Source: Nitrospiraceae bacterium (lineage in GTDB: Bacteria > Nitrospirota > Nitrospiria > Nitrospirales > UBA8639). Taken from it: a DNA stretch of 64,000 nt. The first letter of the stretch is position 1. Every line of letters begins with the position of its first letter. The position numbers and the translations under genes are program-made. Positions 44,460 through 53,528 of this stretch are shown piece after piece. The stretch covers positions 248,001-312,000 of the forward strand of contig JACKFE010000002.1 in the NCBI GenBank assembly GCA_020632635.1. Direction: 5' to 3'. The notes under the pieces are model-generated. The model was not told where the DNA came from. It worked only from the letters and a program-made list of their open reading frames with translations, and searched no databases.

Positions 44460-45452
44460 CTATCCCCATCGGAGGAGAGCCGTGCCCCAAGTCAAGCCTC
44501 CCCCAAACGTCCCTAACAGCACCTGATGCCCAGGCTGTAGCCGTTGAGAACGATGGGCTTGAGCCAGCGCAATCGGCAAAGAGGCAGAGGAGGTATTCCC
44601 CAAACTTTCAATAATAGAAAAACATCGCTCGGCCGAGGCACCTAAAGCTTGACAGACTTGGGTCATGAGACGACTGTTAGCCTGATGAAAAATCAGGTGA
44701 TCAAGCTTTTGCACTGCCCAGTGTTCCTCCGCCACATGAGCCTGAACAGCCTGAGTCAATCGACGAACGGCTAAACGATAAATCTTTGAACCTTGAACCC
44801 TAAGAGTATGCGCACCCGCCTCCAAGACCTCATGGGAGAGTGGGCGTCGTGAGCCCCCACCAAAAATTTTCACCAAATCATGGAATGCCCCATCCGCATG
44901 AAGCCGAATACTGACGACGCCCACACCAGGATCGCCTGAAGGTTCCAGAACCGCCGCCCCGGCTCCATCCCCGAATAAAATAGCTGTGCTCAGATCCGTC
45001 AGGTCCAATGCACGTGACTTTACCTCCGCTGCAACGACCAAACACCGTCGATATTGACCGGAACGAATACACCCATCGGCCATAGACAGGGCATATAAAA
45101 AACCAGAACAGGAAGCAGACACGTCAAAAGCTGGCATCCCTTTAACGCCCAATCGCCCCTGAATCAGACAGGCTGTGGAAGGAAACATCACATCAGGAGA
45201 GGTGGTCGATACGATAATGGCATCCAAATCATCAGGCAATATCCCCGCCTGCTCCAAAGCTTGTCGTGCCGCTTGCTCCCCCAACCAGGAGCAATCTTCT
45301 CCAGGAGCCACCCAATGGCGAGTCTGAATGCCTGAAACTCGTTCGATATAGTCGGCATGGACCCCAAGCCGATCACCAATTTCAGCATTCCCCACCACCC
45401 GGCTAGGAACAAAAAACCCGGTCCCGGTAATCCTCGAATACAATCCCTTCAT
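44460..45452 (-). CDS. fabH: 3-oxoacyl-ACP synthase III (FabH-like)
   Basis: Condensing enzyme starting fatty acid synthesis from an acyl-CoA and malonyl-ACP. The catalytic triad is visible: Cys in DVSASCSGFLYAL, His in LIFHQANSR and Asn in IIESLGNTSSASLP. The total is about 330 residues from the ATG at 45452 (MKGLYSRITGTGFFVPS). A longer frame to 45557 would add 35 hydrophilic residues without conservation. No other fab genes lie nearby, so a specialised KAS III rather than the housekeeping one is possible. Confidence 0.88.
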   Translation of the reverse strand: MKGLYSRITGTGFFVPSRVVGNAEIGDRLGVHADYIERVSGIQTRHWVAPGEDCSWLGEQAARQALEQAGILPDDLDAIIVSTTSPDVMFPSTACLIQGRLGVKGMPAFDVSASCSGFLYALSMADGCIRSGQYRRCLVVAAEVKSRALDLTDLSTAILFGDGAGAAVLEPSGDPGVGVVSIRLHADGAFHDLVKIFGGGSRRPLSHEVLEAGAHTLRVQGSKIYRLAVRRLTQAVQAHVAEEHWAVQKLDHLIFHQANSRLMTQVCQALGASAERCFSIIESLGNTSSASLPIALAQAHRSQRLQPGHQVLLGTFGGGLTWGTALLRWG

Positions 45453-45698
45453 CCAATATTTCCCATTCTTTTGAAAGACCTTCTGTGTTTTGGGAGATTC
45501 TATCGTGCTTTTCAGACGATCAGTGGCAAATTCGCGACACTTTGGGATACCATGCAAGACAAATTCGGCATATTTCAGTCTTTATCCCAATGGTCCGATT
45601 CTTGTATAAATAAAGCATCATTAACAATTCACATTTCGTAATTTTGTTATCCCCCGCCTATTCAAAAAAAATCTGAGATGAATATTTGAGACTCAATT

Positions 45699-46733
45699 AT
45701 GTGGAATGACGCCCAATCCTCAAGATTCCTGGCCTGCATTCTGGCTACCTGGATGTTTGCCGGATGCACGACCACTCACGAACAAGCTCAAGCCCCGGTC
45801 AGCCCAGACCCTCCACAGAACGGGGAAATTAGCACAACCGACGAACAAATTTTCGTCGGCGACACCGTGGAGATGGGATACGATCCCAACGTCATCATGA
45901 AACGCGCCGAATCCTATTTCGATAAGGAATCCTACGCGGAAGCCATCGTCGAATACAAACATTTTCTGGATTTACACCGAAATCATGTTTTGGCCCCCTA
46001 TGCCCAATACAAAATCGGAATCAGCCACTACAAACAATTCCGGACGGTGGATCGTGATCCCGAACCTTTAAACCAAGCGATTACCGCGTATACCAAGTTG
46101 CTGGAAGAATTTCCTGGAAACCGCTATCAGGTAGAAGCACAACAAACCATTCACACCTGCCGTGAACTCCTAGCCCAACGGCATTTGATGGTAGGGGAAT
46201 TTTACTTGAAACGAAAATCCTATTTGGCGGCCGCCCATCGGTTTGAAAAGATCATTAAAGAATACCCCGACCTCGACACCGCAGGGGACGCCATGTACCA
46301 ACTCGCTGAAACATATGACAACTTGGGTATCGAGGAATGGAGCCAAGATTGGTTGATCGCATTAATCGATCAATATCCCCAGAACAGCTATCACGACAAG
46401 GCTCAAAAACAATTAGCCTCACTGCAAGCCGAGCATCCTCAGCTAGTGGCTTCCTTGCCGAATCGAGCACCCAAACGAGAAGACAAGACCCCTGACTTGA
46501 TAGCGAAGGCTTCTGGTCAACCGGACACTTCCTCCCCCACCCTCACTCATGCCGGCCTCTTGCCGGAAACGGAGGACACACCAGCAGATGGCAAACCCAC
46601 TCAATCCCCCCACACGGCCACGGCCTCATGTGGCATGGGCACCTGGTGTGAATCCGGCTCGGCCCTTTCCAAGCCTACCCAGACTTCAGCTTCCACAAGC
46701 ACCAAAGTCTGCAAAGCCGGCGAATGGTGCTAA
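45699..46733 (+). CDS. bamD: BamD-like outer-membrane lipoprotein with Cys-rich C-terminal tail
   Basis: A 344-residue TPR lipoprotein with a signal peptide ending in MFAGC (lipobox, Cys22 region), hence outer-membrane anchored. The repeats (RAESYFDKESYAEAIVEYK, APYAQYKIGISHYKQF, ITAYTKLLEEFPGNRYQVEA, EFYLKRKSYLAAAHRFEKI) match the BamD/YfiO scaffold of the beta-barrel assembly machine. The last 70 residues are low-complexity Pro/Thr/Ser with two copies of a C-x4-WC motif (CGMGTWC and CKAGEWC, ending the protein). That tail is not part of known BamD. Candidate link to redox chemistry given the thioredoxin-like neighbours; unproven. Confidence 0.82.
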   Translation: MWNDAQSSRFLACILATWMFAGCTTTHEQAQAPVSPDPPQNGEISTTDEQIFVGDTVEMGYDPNVIMKRAESYFDKESYAEAIVEYKHFLDLHRNHVLAPYAQYKIGISHYKQFRTVDRDPEPLNQAITAYTKLLEEFPGNRYQVEAQQTIHTCRELLAQRHLMVGEFYLKRKSYLAAAHRFEKIIKEYPDLDTAGDAMYQLAETYDNLGIEEWSQDWLIALIDQYPQNSYHDKAQKQLASLQAEHPQLVASLPNRAPKREDKTPDLIAKASGQPDTSSPTLTHAGLLPETEDTPADGKPTQSPHTATASCGMGTWCESGSALSKPTQTSASTSTKVCKAGEWC

Positions 46734-46742
46734 TTCGGTAAC

Positions 46743-46762
46743 TCCTTCAATCTGATGAAGGA
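46743..46762. other. Hairpin between convergent bamD and ccdA
   Basis: TCCTTCA and TGAAGGA separated by a 6-base loop, ten bases past the bamD stop. Lacks a T-run on either strand, so at best a weak terminator or mRNA stabiliser. Confidence 0.3.
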
Positions 46763-46843
46763 ATTCCGGCAAGCTCCGCAGTGAGCCAGTAAACAAAAAG
46801 AGGGAAATCTGTTTAATAGAAAGAGGCCGAGAATATGGTCTCG

Positions 46844-47590
46844 TTACTGGCCGAGGTACCAGCCGATACCATTCCGCTCAAGGAAGCTGGTAAGCATGGT
46901 CACTGAATCGGTATAAATCATCACCCCGACGAGTATCAGCAACATTCCACTGACAATCGAAACCCCGCCAAGATAGGCACGCAACCGTTTAAAATAGCTC
47001 AAAAACCGATCCATCCCAAAAGCGGTCAGAAAAAATGGGAGGCCTAGTCCAAAAGAATAAGCAGAAAGCAACAGAATCCCACTCGACATGGACTCCGTCG
47101 TGCTGGCATAAGCCAAAATGGTGCCAAGGACCGGCCCCACACAAGGAGTCCACCCCGCGGCAAAGGCCGTCCCAATAAGAAAAGACCCCAGATACCCGAC
47201 CGGGCGCGACTCAAAATGCAGCAACCGGCGCTCAGTCATAAAGAAGCTAAGTTTCAACACTCCCATGAGATAGAGCCCAAACACGATAATGAGAATGCCC
47301 CCAACCTTTCGAATCATGTCCTGGTATTCATAGAGCCATTGTCCGATCAAGCTGGCTGAGGCGCCAAAGGCAATAAACACACTGGAAAACCCGGCGATAA
47401 ACAACAAGGAATTGACAACGATGAGAGATCGGTAATGACCACGCTCTTCCACATTAGCCAATTTTTCTACCGACAGCCCAGTAATATACGACACATAGGA
47501 AGGCACTAAAGGGAGGACACATGGGGACACAAAGGACAAGAGTCCCGCGCTGAACGCCGCAAATAGGGAAACCTGACTAATGGAATCCAT
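46844..47590 (-). CDS. ccdA: Cytochrome c biogenesis protein CcdA (DsbD-like)
   Basis: Six-helix inner-membrane protein of 248 residues that passes electrons from cytoplasmic thioredoxin to periplasmic thiol proteins. The two redox cysteines are in SPCVLPLVPSY (near residue 22) and GWTPCVGPVLG (near residue 145). It follows a TlpA/ResA-type thioredoxin by 2 bp. The pair presumably keeps the CcmG/CcmH branch of the adjacent ccm operon reduced. Confidence 0.93.
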   Translation of the reverse strand: MDSISQVSLFAAFSAGLLSFVSPCVLPLVPSYVSYITGLSVEKLANVEERGHYRSLIVVNSLLFIAGFSSVFIAFGASASLIGQWLYEYQDMIRKVGGILIIVFGLYLMGVLKLSFFMTERRLLHFESRPVGYLGSFLIGTAFAAGWTPCVGPVLGTILAYASTTESMSSGILLLSAYSFGLGLPFFLTAFGMDRFLSYFKRLRAYLGGVSIVSGMLLILVGVMIYTDSVTMLTSFLERNGIGWYLGQ

Positions 47591-47592
47591 GT

Positions 47593-48222
47593 TTACATTG
47601 TATGAGAAGATTCTGGCCGAACTGCAGGGGAGGATTCTTCCAACATCTCAAGAATCCCTTGACGGGATTCGGGACTATCCCATTCTCGAGAACCAAAGAC
47701 CCGCTGACGAATAATCCCCTGCCGGTCGATGGCAAATGTCATCGGAAGCGAACGAGCCCCATAAATTAAGCCTACTTGATAATCCCGGTCATGCAAAATG
47801 GGAAAGGTCAGCCCCTTGTCTTCCTGAAATGGACGGGTGACCGCAGGACCCTGCTCATCAACCGAAACCGCCACAATTTCCAATCCTTTTGACCGATAAT
47901 CCCGGTAAATCGCCTCCATTGAAGGCATCTCCACCCGGCAGGGGAAACACCACGTGGCCCAAAAATTTAACAGCACCACTTTTCCCCGAAAATCGGATAA
48001 CGCCACAGGCCGACCATTCATATCCAACAGGCGAAATTCCGGTGCCAGATTACCGATCTTTGGCCGAGGCGTCGTGGCAATCAAACTGGCATCCATCCGT
48101 GAAAACTGCTGGTTCTCGGAAGAATATCCGGAATCGCAGGCAACTCCTCCCATCAGGAACCATACGACAAGCCCCCCTAACGAAAGCATCTGGCGAATCC
48201 CTAATGATGTCCTCAATGTCAT
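47593..48222 (-). CDS. TlpA/ResA-like thioredoxin-fold protein
   Basis: A 209-residue exported thiol-disulfide protein. The N-terminus (SLGGLVVWFLMGGVAC) is a hydrophobic signal with a possible lipobox ending at Cys29. The active site is NFWATWCFPCRVEM. The AhpC/TSA-like fold follows (LRDDWK-style segments replaced by GIIRQRVFGSR). It is immediately upstream of ccdA, with which it likely forms an electron-delivery pair. Divergent from ccmA by about 250 bp. Confidence 0.88.
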   Translation of the reverse strand: MTLRTSLGIRQMLSLGGLVVWFLMGGVACDSGYSSENQQFSRMDASLIATTPRPKIGNLAPEFRLLDMNGRPVALSDFRGKVVLLNFWATWCFPCRVEMPSMEAIYRDYRSKGLEIVAVSVDEQGPAVTRPFQEDKGLTFPILHDRDYQVGLIYGARSLPMTFAIDRQGIIRQRVFGSREWDSPESRQGILEMLEESSPAVRPESSHTM

Positions 48223-48265
48223 GACCTTATTGTCTCATATAAGGGAAGGACTGCAAGTGTTTTGT

Positions 48266-48284
48266 GGGGATCCGCAAGATCCCC
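48266..48284. promoter_or_regulatory. Hairpin in the tlpA-ccmA divergent region
   Basis: GGGGATC and GATCCCC, a 7-bp stem with a 5-base loop, 44 bases from the tlpA start on its leader side. It may be part of the leader mRNA. No T-run. Confidence 0.3.
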
Positions 48285-48428
48285 CATTCCAGAGCCCCAC
48301 AGATATCGTCAAAAAATCCGCTCACATCATAGAATTCTCTCTTTTTATCGTCAATGAATTTGCCAAACTTCAAGAACCCCACGACAGGACTTTTCCACCG
48401 GCTCTTTCTAGACAACTCTTCAAGCATT

Positions 48429-48441
48429 GCGTAGACTACGC
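48429..48441. promoter_or_regulatory. Perfect palindrome upstream of ccmA
   Basis: GCGTAG-A-CTACGC, a 13-base perfect palindrome ending 28 bases before the ccmA start. A typical size and place for a dimeric regulator operator. No regulator gene is seen nearby. Confidence 0.35.
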
Positions 48442-48469
48442 ATCCAGTTCAGCATGATCTAACCACTGC

Positions 48470-49129
48470 ATGATCGCCATCCAGGCCACCAACCTTTCCA
48501 AAGCCTACGGCTTTTACCGGATCTTTGAGGATCTGTCCTTCGAGATTCGCGCAGGGGAATGTTTTGCCCTATTTGGCCCCAATGGAGCCGGAAAAACCAC
48601 ACTCCTTCGTATTTTAGCTACCTTACAACAACCTTCTCATGGCCAATTTTCTGTTTTCGGACAGGATGGAGTGACTGAAAAAGACCTCGTGCGCCAATCC
48701 TTAATGGTCATAGCCCACGGGTCCCACCTCTACGATGAATTGACCGGATTTGAAAATCTCCAGTTCGCCTTAGCGCTGAGAGGACAGGCGTTTGATCCGA
48801 AAACACTCAAATATGGACTGGACCGAGTCGGCATCGGCGCATTTGGAGACCTCAAAATCAGGCAATATTCCGCAGGCATGAAAAAACGATTGGCGTTGGC
48901 CAAGGTCGTCATTGGGAAACCCAAGTTATTATTGCTCGACGAGCCCTATAACGCCCTGGATGAAGCGGGAGTGACAATGACAAACCTTATCATTCAGCAA
49001 ACCCTGGCGAGGGAGGGCGCAGTCCTGATGACCACCCACGACCGGGATAAAGCCGCGCACGTGGCCACGCGCGGCGGCATCCTTCAGAGCGGGCATCTAC
49101 AACACCTGACACGCGAGCAACTCACCTAA
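48470..49129 (+). CDS. ccmA: Heme exporter ATPase CcmA
   Basis: ABC ATPase of 219 residues of the System I cytochrome c maturation machine. Walker A GPNGAGKTTLL near residue 36, signature QYSAGMKKRLALAK and Walker B LLLLDEPYNALDEA. CcmAB releases holo-CcmE from CcmC/D using ATP. The start ATG (MIAIQATNLSKAYG) is clear. The ccmB start is 2 bases past its stop. Confidence 0.96.
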   Translation: MIAIQATNLSKAYGFYRIFEDLSFEIRAGECFALFGPNGAGKTTLLRILATLQQPSHGQFSVFGQDGVTEKDLVRQSLMVIAHGSHLYDELTGFENLQFALALRGQAFDPKTLKYGLDRVGIGAFGDLKIRQYSAGMKKRLALAKVVIGKPKLLLLDEPYNALDEAGVTMTNLIIQQTLAREGAVLMTTHDRDKAAHVATRGGILQSGHLQHLTREQLT

Positions 49130-49131
49130 AC

Positions 49132-49809
49132 ATGCCCTTTTTTAAAACCATTCGATGGATCGTCTGGAAGGATTTGGTCTGCGAACTCCGCAGCCGTGAG
49201 ACTATATCCTCGATGTTGTTTTTTGCGCTGATTGTCATCCTGGTGTTCAGTTTTAGTTTTTCCATGGACCAAGACGCAGCCCGTCAACTGATTGCCGGCA
49301 TCATCTGGGTCTCCTTCACCTTTACCGGCATCATCGGATTGGGGAAGTCGTTTTCCTCGGAACTGCAAAATGACTGCTTGGAGGCTCTCCAAATCAGCCC
49401 GATCCCCAAGGGCGCCGTATATCTGGGTAAAGTGCTGGCCAATTTTCTTTTTATGCTGTCTGTGGAAATTCTCCTCTTTCCCCTATTCATCCTTTTTTTC
49501 AATCTCGATGTGGTAGAGGAATTAGGTATTCTTCTGCTCGTCTTTCTTCTGGCCACATTGGGATTGTCTGCGGTCGGCACTCTCTTCTCGGCCTTAACCG
49601 TCCAAATCCGGGCACGGGAAGTCATGCTCCCAGTTCTCTTGTTGCCCTTGGCCGTTCCCGTCATGATTGCCGCCGTGGAGGCCACGCGCGGGACCTTGAA
49701 CGGAGACCCCTATGCCTTCTATTCCCAGTGGATTCAGCTGCTGGTTGTGTTCGACATCATTTTCACGGTAGTTTCATTCTGGCTCTTCGAACTCATCCTA
49801 GATTCCTGA
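49132..49809 (+). CDS. ccmB: Heme exporter membrane subunit CcmB
   Basis: A 225-residue inner-membrane protein with six helices (for example MLFFALIVILVFSFSFSM, ILLLVFLLATLGLSAVGTLF, VMLPVLLLPLAVPVMIAA) and the conserved LRSRETISSMLFF and GIIWVSFTFTGIIGL. Pairs with CcmA. Starts 2 bases after ccmA. Confidence 0.95.
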   Translation: MPFFKTIRWIVWKDLVCELRSRETISSMLFFALIVILVFSFSFSMDQDAARQLIAGIIWVSFTFTGIIGLGKSFSSELQNDCLEALQISPIPKGAVYLGKVLANFLFMLSVEILLFPLFILFFNLDVVEELGILLLVFLLATLGLSAVGTLFSALTVQIRAREVMLPVLLLPLAVPVMIAAVEATRGTLNGDPYAFYSQWIQLLVVFDIIFTVVSFWLFELILDS

Positions 49810-49884
49810 TGACCCGACAACCGACAAAAAACTGAAAAATCTCCTCTTTCCTGTCTTTCAAGGGACCTTTACAATACGGTTGAT

Positions 49885-50610
49885 ATGATAAATCGCTTTA
49901 TCCGTTACATCCAACGATATAAGGGCTGGTTTGGCGGGGGAGCGGCGCTCTGTCTATTGATCGGTCTGTATACCGGCCTTCTGGCCTCTCCCCCCGACTA
50001 TTATCAGGGCGAGGTCGTGCGAATCATGTATGTGCATGTTCCCTTGGCTCATACCTCCCTCCTAGCCTATTCGGTCTTATTTGGGGGAAGCATCTGGTAT
50101 CTCTGGAAGCGAGACCCTTTGGTCGACAACATGTGCCAGGCCGCAGCCACCATCACCGCCATGTTTACCGGCCTCGCGCTGGTCACAGGGTCCATCTGGG
50201 CCAAACCAACATGGAATACCTGGTGGACATGGGATCCCCGGCTTGTCTCCTTCGCCGTCCTCTTGTTAATTCTGGCCGGCTACATGATGCTTCGGCGACT
50301 GGTCGATGACCCGGACCGTGAAGGCAAATATGCTGCGGTGCTGGCGATTGTCGGTGGCGTGGATCTGCCCATCATTAAATTTTCGGTGGAATGGTGGCGG
50401 ACGTTGCACCAACCCATGTCCTTCTCCACGCGAGGAGTCAGCATCTCGGATGACCTCCTGGTGCCACTCCTATTCATGAGCGCAGGCTGCTGGCTCCTCT
50501 TTGCCTATATGCTCATGATCCGGACACAAATGTTGTATTTAACTGAACTGCTACAGGCCAAAAAAGGGCGCCTGCTCAGCCAAACCCATTTTTCACAATC
50601 TGCCCAATGA
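49885..50610 (+). CDS. ccmC: Heme handling protein CcmC
   Basis: A 241-residue, six-helix protein bearing the tryptophan-rich heme-binding loop TWNTWWTWDPRLVSF plus the conserved periplasmic histidines (MYVHVPLAHTS and WWRTLHQPMS). It presents heme to CcmE. The stop overlaps the next gene by 4 bases. Confidence 0.96.
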   Translation: MINRFIRYIQRYKGWFGGGAALCLLIGLYTGLLASPPDYYQGEVVRIMYVHVPLAHTSLLAYSVLFGGSIWYLWKRDPLVDNMCQAAATITAMFTGLALVTGSIWAKPTWNTWWTWDPRLVSFAVLLLILAGYMMLRRLVDDPDREGKYAAVLAIVGGVDLPIIKFSVEWWRTLHQPMSFSTRGVSISDDLLVPLLFMSAGCWLLFAYMLMIRTQMLYLTELLQAKKGRLLSQTHFSQSAQ

Positions 50611-51119
50611 ATTGGTTTTATGCACGATGGGGTCTCATCGGAGGGGTCGCCCTCCTATTGACCATTTTGACCTACCAGGATTATCACACCCGATTATCCA
50701 CAGTTCCCCTGCAAACCATGCCCGGCAGCTCCTCATCATCCAAGCTTGTTCGTATCCAGGGTATGGTTAAAAGCGGAACCCTGTCCGGCGATGTCGAAGG
50801 CGGCCAAGCGACCTTCGAATTCACCGAAGGCCCCGTGACGATTCCAGTCGTCTATCAGGGTCCACCTCCTGAAAACTTACGGGAATTGAAGGTTCTGGTT
50901 CTGGTAGGCCACTGGGACGCCCAAACCAACGTCTTTCAGGCTCAGGATACCGCCTTGCTCAACAACTATGGGTATGTGGCGGCGGCCTATGGGGTCTCAT
51001 TTCTGGCACTCGTCTGGATGCTATTTGCCATGAGCCAGAGAGTCATGGTTTTATTTAAGGAAATCAAGGAATCAAAACTGTACGAGCCTGAGGTCGACTC
51101 TCTTGCCAAAAAACAATAA
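50607..51119 (+). CDS. CcmE-like OB-fold protein fused to CcmD-like C-terminal helix
   Basis: A 170-residue membrane protein. After an N-terminal anchor (LIGGVALLLTILTYQDYH) comes a CcmE-type OB fold (LVRIQGMVKSGTLSGDV, ATFEFTEGPVTIPVVYQG, VLVGHWD). Where CcmE has its heme-binding histidine in H-x-x-x-Y, this protein reads AQDTALLNNYGY with no histidine, so it should not bind heme covalently. The last 55 residues (YVAAAYGVSFLALVWMLFAM followed by basic residues) look like CcmD, otherwise missing in this operon. It probably fills the CcmD role with an added non-heme OB module; this is inferred. Confidence 0.7.
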   Translation: MNWFYARWGLIGGVALLLTILTYQDYHTRLSTVPLQTMPGSSSSSKLVRIQGMVKSGTLSGDVEGGQATFEFTEGPVTIPVVYQGPPPENLRELKVLVLVGHWDAQTNVFQAQDTALLNNYGYVAAAYGVSFLALVWMLFAMSQRVMVLFKEIKESKLYEPEVDSLAKKQ

Positions 51120-51558
51120 AAAAATCGCGATCATTGTCAGCGTGCTTCTCATTGCCGGAAGCCTGGGGTATCTGGCCTTTGGCAACTTCGGGCAAAACAT
51201 CGTGTATTTCGTGACGCCCTCGGAAGTCAAAGCATTTACCCCGGAGTCCTACACCAAAAAAGTCAGGGTCGGCGGCATGGTCGTCAAAGGAACGGTCAAA
51301 ACCCAGGCTGAACCGGTAGGACTGACGTTTGAATTGACCGATGGGGCCACCACCATCCCCGTCACATTTGAAGGCATTCCCCCGGATTTGTTTAAGGAAG
51401 GACAAGGGGCGGTCGTCGAAGGGCAATGGATGAATGGCCAGACCTTTCATTCGACGATGATTATGGCCAAGCACTCCGAAGACTACATGCCGATGGAACT
51501 GAAACGGGCCGGCGTGGAACTTCCCAAAAAAGACTTCATGAAGACCCTGTCGCAATAA
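51103..51558 (+). CDS. ccmE: Cytochrome c-type biogenesis heme chaperone CcmE
   Basis: Periplasmic heme chaperone of 151 residues with N-terminal anchor (IAIIVSVLLIAGSLGYLAFG) and OB-fold (RVGGMVVKGTV, LTFELTDGATTIPVTFEG). The covalent heme site is AKHSEDYMP, with His124 and Tyr128. The start is a TTG at 51103, overlapping the previous gene by 17 bases with GAGG upstream, because no closer ATG precedes the anchor. Confidence 0.9.
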   Translation: MPKNNKKIAIIVSVLLIAGSLGYLAFGNFGQNIVYFVTPSEVKAFTPESYTKKVRVGGMVVKGTVKTQAEPVGLTFELTDGATTIPVTFEGIPPDLFKEGQGAVVEGQWMNGQTFHSTMIMAKHSEDYMPMELKRAGVELPKKDFMKTLSQ

Positions 51559-51578
51559 ATTCTCCTTTCCGCACACCC

Positions 51579-53528
51579 ATGATTATTGAAATCGGACATT
51601 TTTCGACGATCGTCGCCCTCGTGCTCTCGGTATTCGGGATGGCCAGCTCGGCTCTGGCCTTGCGGACCCGCAATCCCGATTGGGCTCGTGCAGGCCGAAT
51701 GGCCGTCACCCTGATTTTTTTCCTACTCAGCGCGGGTATGTTATCGCTCGTCTATTCTTTTATTACCCGCGATTTTTCCGTCTTGTACGTCGCCAACAAT
51801 TCCAATACCAAACTGCCATTTTTCTATACCGTGGCGGCCGTGTGGGGCGGACACGAAGGCTCGTTATTATTGTGGGTATTCATTCTCTCGCTCTTCAGCA
51901 CGTTGGCGGTTTGGCTGCATTGGAAAACCCAGCCTGCGATCATGCCCTATCTGATCGCGGTGGAATGCGCAGTCATGTTCGGATTTCTGGCATTAATCGT
52001 GTTTTTGTCCAGCCCGTACGAACGCCTCATCCCGGTTCCTGCAGACGGCAAAGACCTAAATCCCCTCTTACAAGATCCGGCAATGGTCATGCATCCCCCC
52101 ATGCTGTACATGGGCTATGTCGGGTTTTCCATTCCCTTTTCGTTTGCCATGGCCGCCCTCTTTTCCGGCCGCTTGGGCGAAGAATGGATCAAGGTCACCC
52201 AACGATGGACGACCTTCGCCTGGATGTGCCTCACGACTGGAATCCTTCTAGGAGGATATTGGGCGTACTACGAACTCGGATGGGGGGGCTATTGGGGGTG
52301 GGACCCGGTCGAAAATGCCTCGTTCATGCCTTGGTTGGTGGGGACCGCCTACTTGCATTCCGTCTTAGTGCAGGAAAAACGCAAAATGTTCAAGGTCTGG
52401 AATCTGTTCCTCATTATCGTGACCTTTTCATTGTCCCTCATTGGAACGTTTTTAGTTCGGAGTGGGGTCTTGACCTCGGTCCATACCTTTGCCACCGACC
52501 CCGAACGGGGCCTCTATATCCTATTATTCGTAGGCACGATCATCGGCATTGCCTTCGGCGCACTGATTGTGCGTTCCGCCAAATTGAAATCCCAAATTGA
52601 AATGGACTCGCTGGTCTCACGGGAGTCCATCTTTTTATTTAATAATTTATTCTTTCTTGTCGCGGCCGCCACGGTCTTTTTAGGCACACTCTATCCTTTG
52701 ATGATTGAAACTCTGCAAGGGGCCAAAGTCACCGTTGGACCTCCCTACTACAATGCGGTGTTCATGCCGATTGCCTTGGGCCTGCTGTTCCTCATGGGAA
52801 TCGGACCCTACATTCCCTGGCGAAAAGCCTCAGTAGCGAATCTGAAAAAAAGCTTCTCCACGCCCTTAATGGCTGGCACCGCCATGGTGATCATCCTCCT
52901 CATCACCGGCATCACCAGTCTCTATGCCTTAGCCGGAGGCTATGTTGTCGCCTTCGCCGCCATGGCCATGGGTATGGACTTTGGCAAAGTCTCTCAGCTC
53001 TATGCGCAACGAAACAAGACCAACATCGTTCAAGGCTTCCTCAGTGCCTTCACCGCCAATCAACGCCGCTACTCCAGCCTCATCACGCACATCGGAGTCC
53101 TGGTCTTAGTGGTGGGTATCATCGCCAGCACCATTTATCAGACGGAAAAAGTGGTCTCCCTGAAAGTGGGCGACGAATTCACGATTGGTGATTACCGCAT
53201 GAAACTGGACAAAATCCACGAGGTCGAGGGCGGCAATTGGCATGCGCAGGAAGGGGTCTTTACGGTCTATGAGGGCGACACCCTCATCACGGAACTCCGG
53301 CCGCAAAAGCGGATCTATCCCCAAACCCAAACCCCCACGACGGAGTCGGCCATCCATGCCATTAACATGGGGCATATCTTCCTGACCATGCCCGAAGTAT
53401 CGGAAGACGGGGTTGCCGTGGCACGTGGGGTCTTGAATCCGCTCATCCTCTGGGTATGGGGCGGCGGGGGCATCATGGGATTAGGCGTGATTCTCAACAT
53501 TCTCAGACCCCGAAAAAAAGACGAATGA
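51579..53528 (+). CDS. ccmF: Heme lyase component CcmF
   Basis: A 649-residue, multi-helix protein of the holocytochrome synthase. Hallmarks are WGGHEGSLLLWVF, MLYMGYVGFSIPFSFAM, and the WWD domain GWGGYWGWDPVENASFMPWL, plus HSVLVQEKR and ISLR-like periplasmic His segments. The start ATG at 51579 (MIIEIGHFST) is preferred over an upstream frame extension overlapping ccmE. Its stop overlaps the ccmG ATG (ATGA). Confidence 0.96.
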   Translation: MIIEIGHFSTIVALVLSVFGMASSALALRTRNPDWARAGRMAVTLIFFLLSAGMLSLVYSFITRDFSVLYVANNSNTKLPFFYTVAAVWGGHEGSLLLWVFILSLFSTLAVWLHWKTQPAIMPYLIAVECAVMFGFLALIVFLSSPYERLIPVPADGKDLNPLLQDPAMVMHPPMLYMGYVGFSIPFSFAMAALFSGRLGEEWIKVTQRWTTFAWMCLTTGILLGGYWAYYELGWGGYWGWDPVENASFMPWLVGTAYLHSVLVQEKRKMFKVWNLFLIIVTFSLSLIGTFLVRSGVLTSVHTFATDPERGLYILLFVGTIIGIAFGALIVRSAKLKSQIEMDSLVSRESIFLFNNLFFLVAAATVFLGTLYPLMIETLQGAKVTVGPPYYNAVFMPIALGLLFLMGIGPYIPWRKASVANLKKSFSTPLMAGTAMVIILLITGITSLYALAGGYVVAFAAMAMGMDFGKVSQLYAQRNKTNIVQGFLSAFTANQRRYSSLITHIGVLVLVVGIIASTIYQTEKVVSLKVGDEFTIGDYRMKLDKIHEVEGGNWHAQEGVFTVYEGDTLITELRPQKRIYPQTQTPTTESAIHAINMGHIFLTMPEVSEDGVAVARGVLNPLILWVWGGGGIMGLGVILNILRPRKKDE

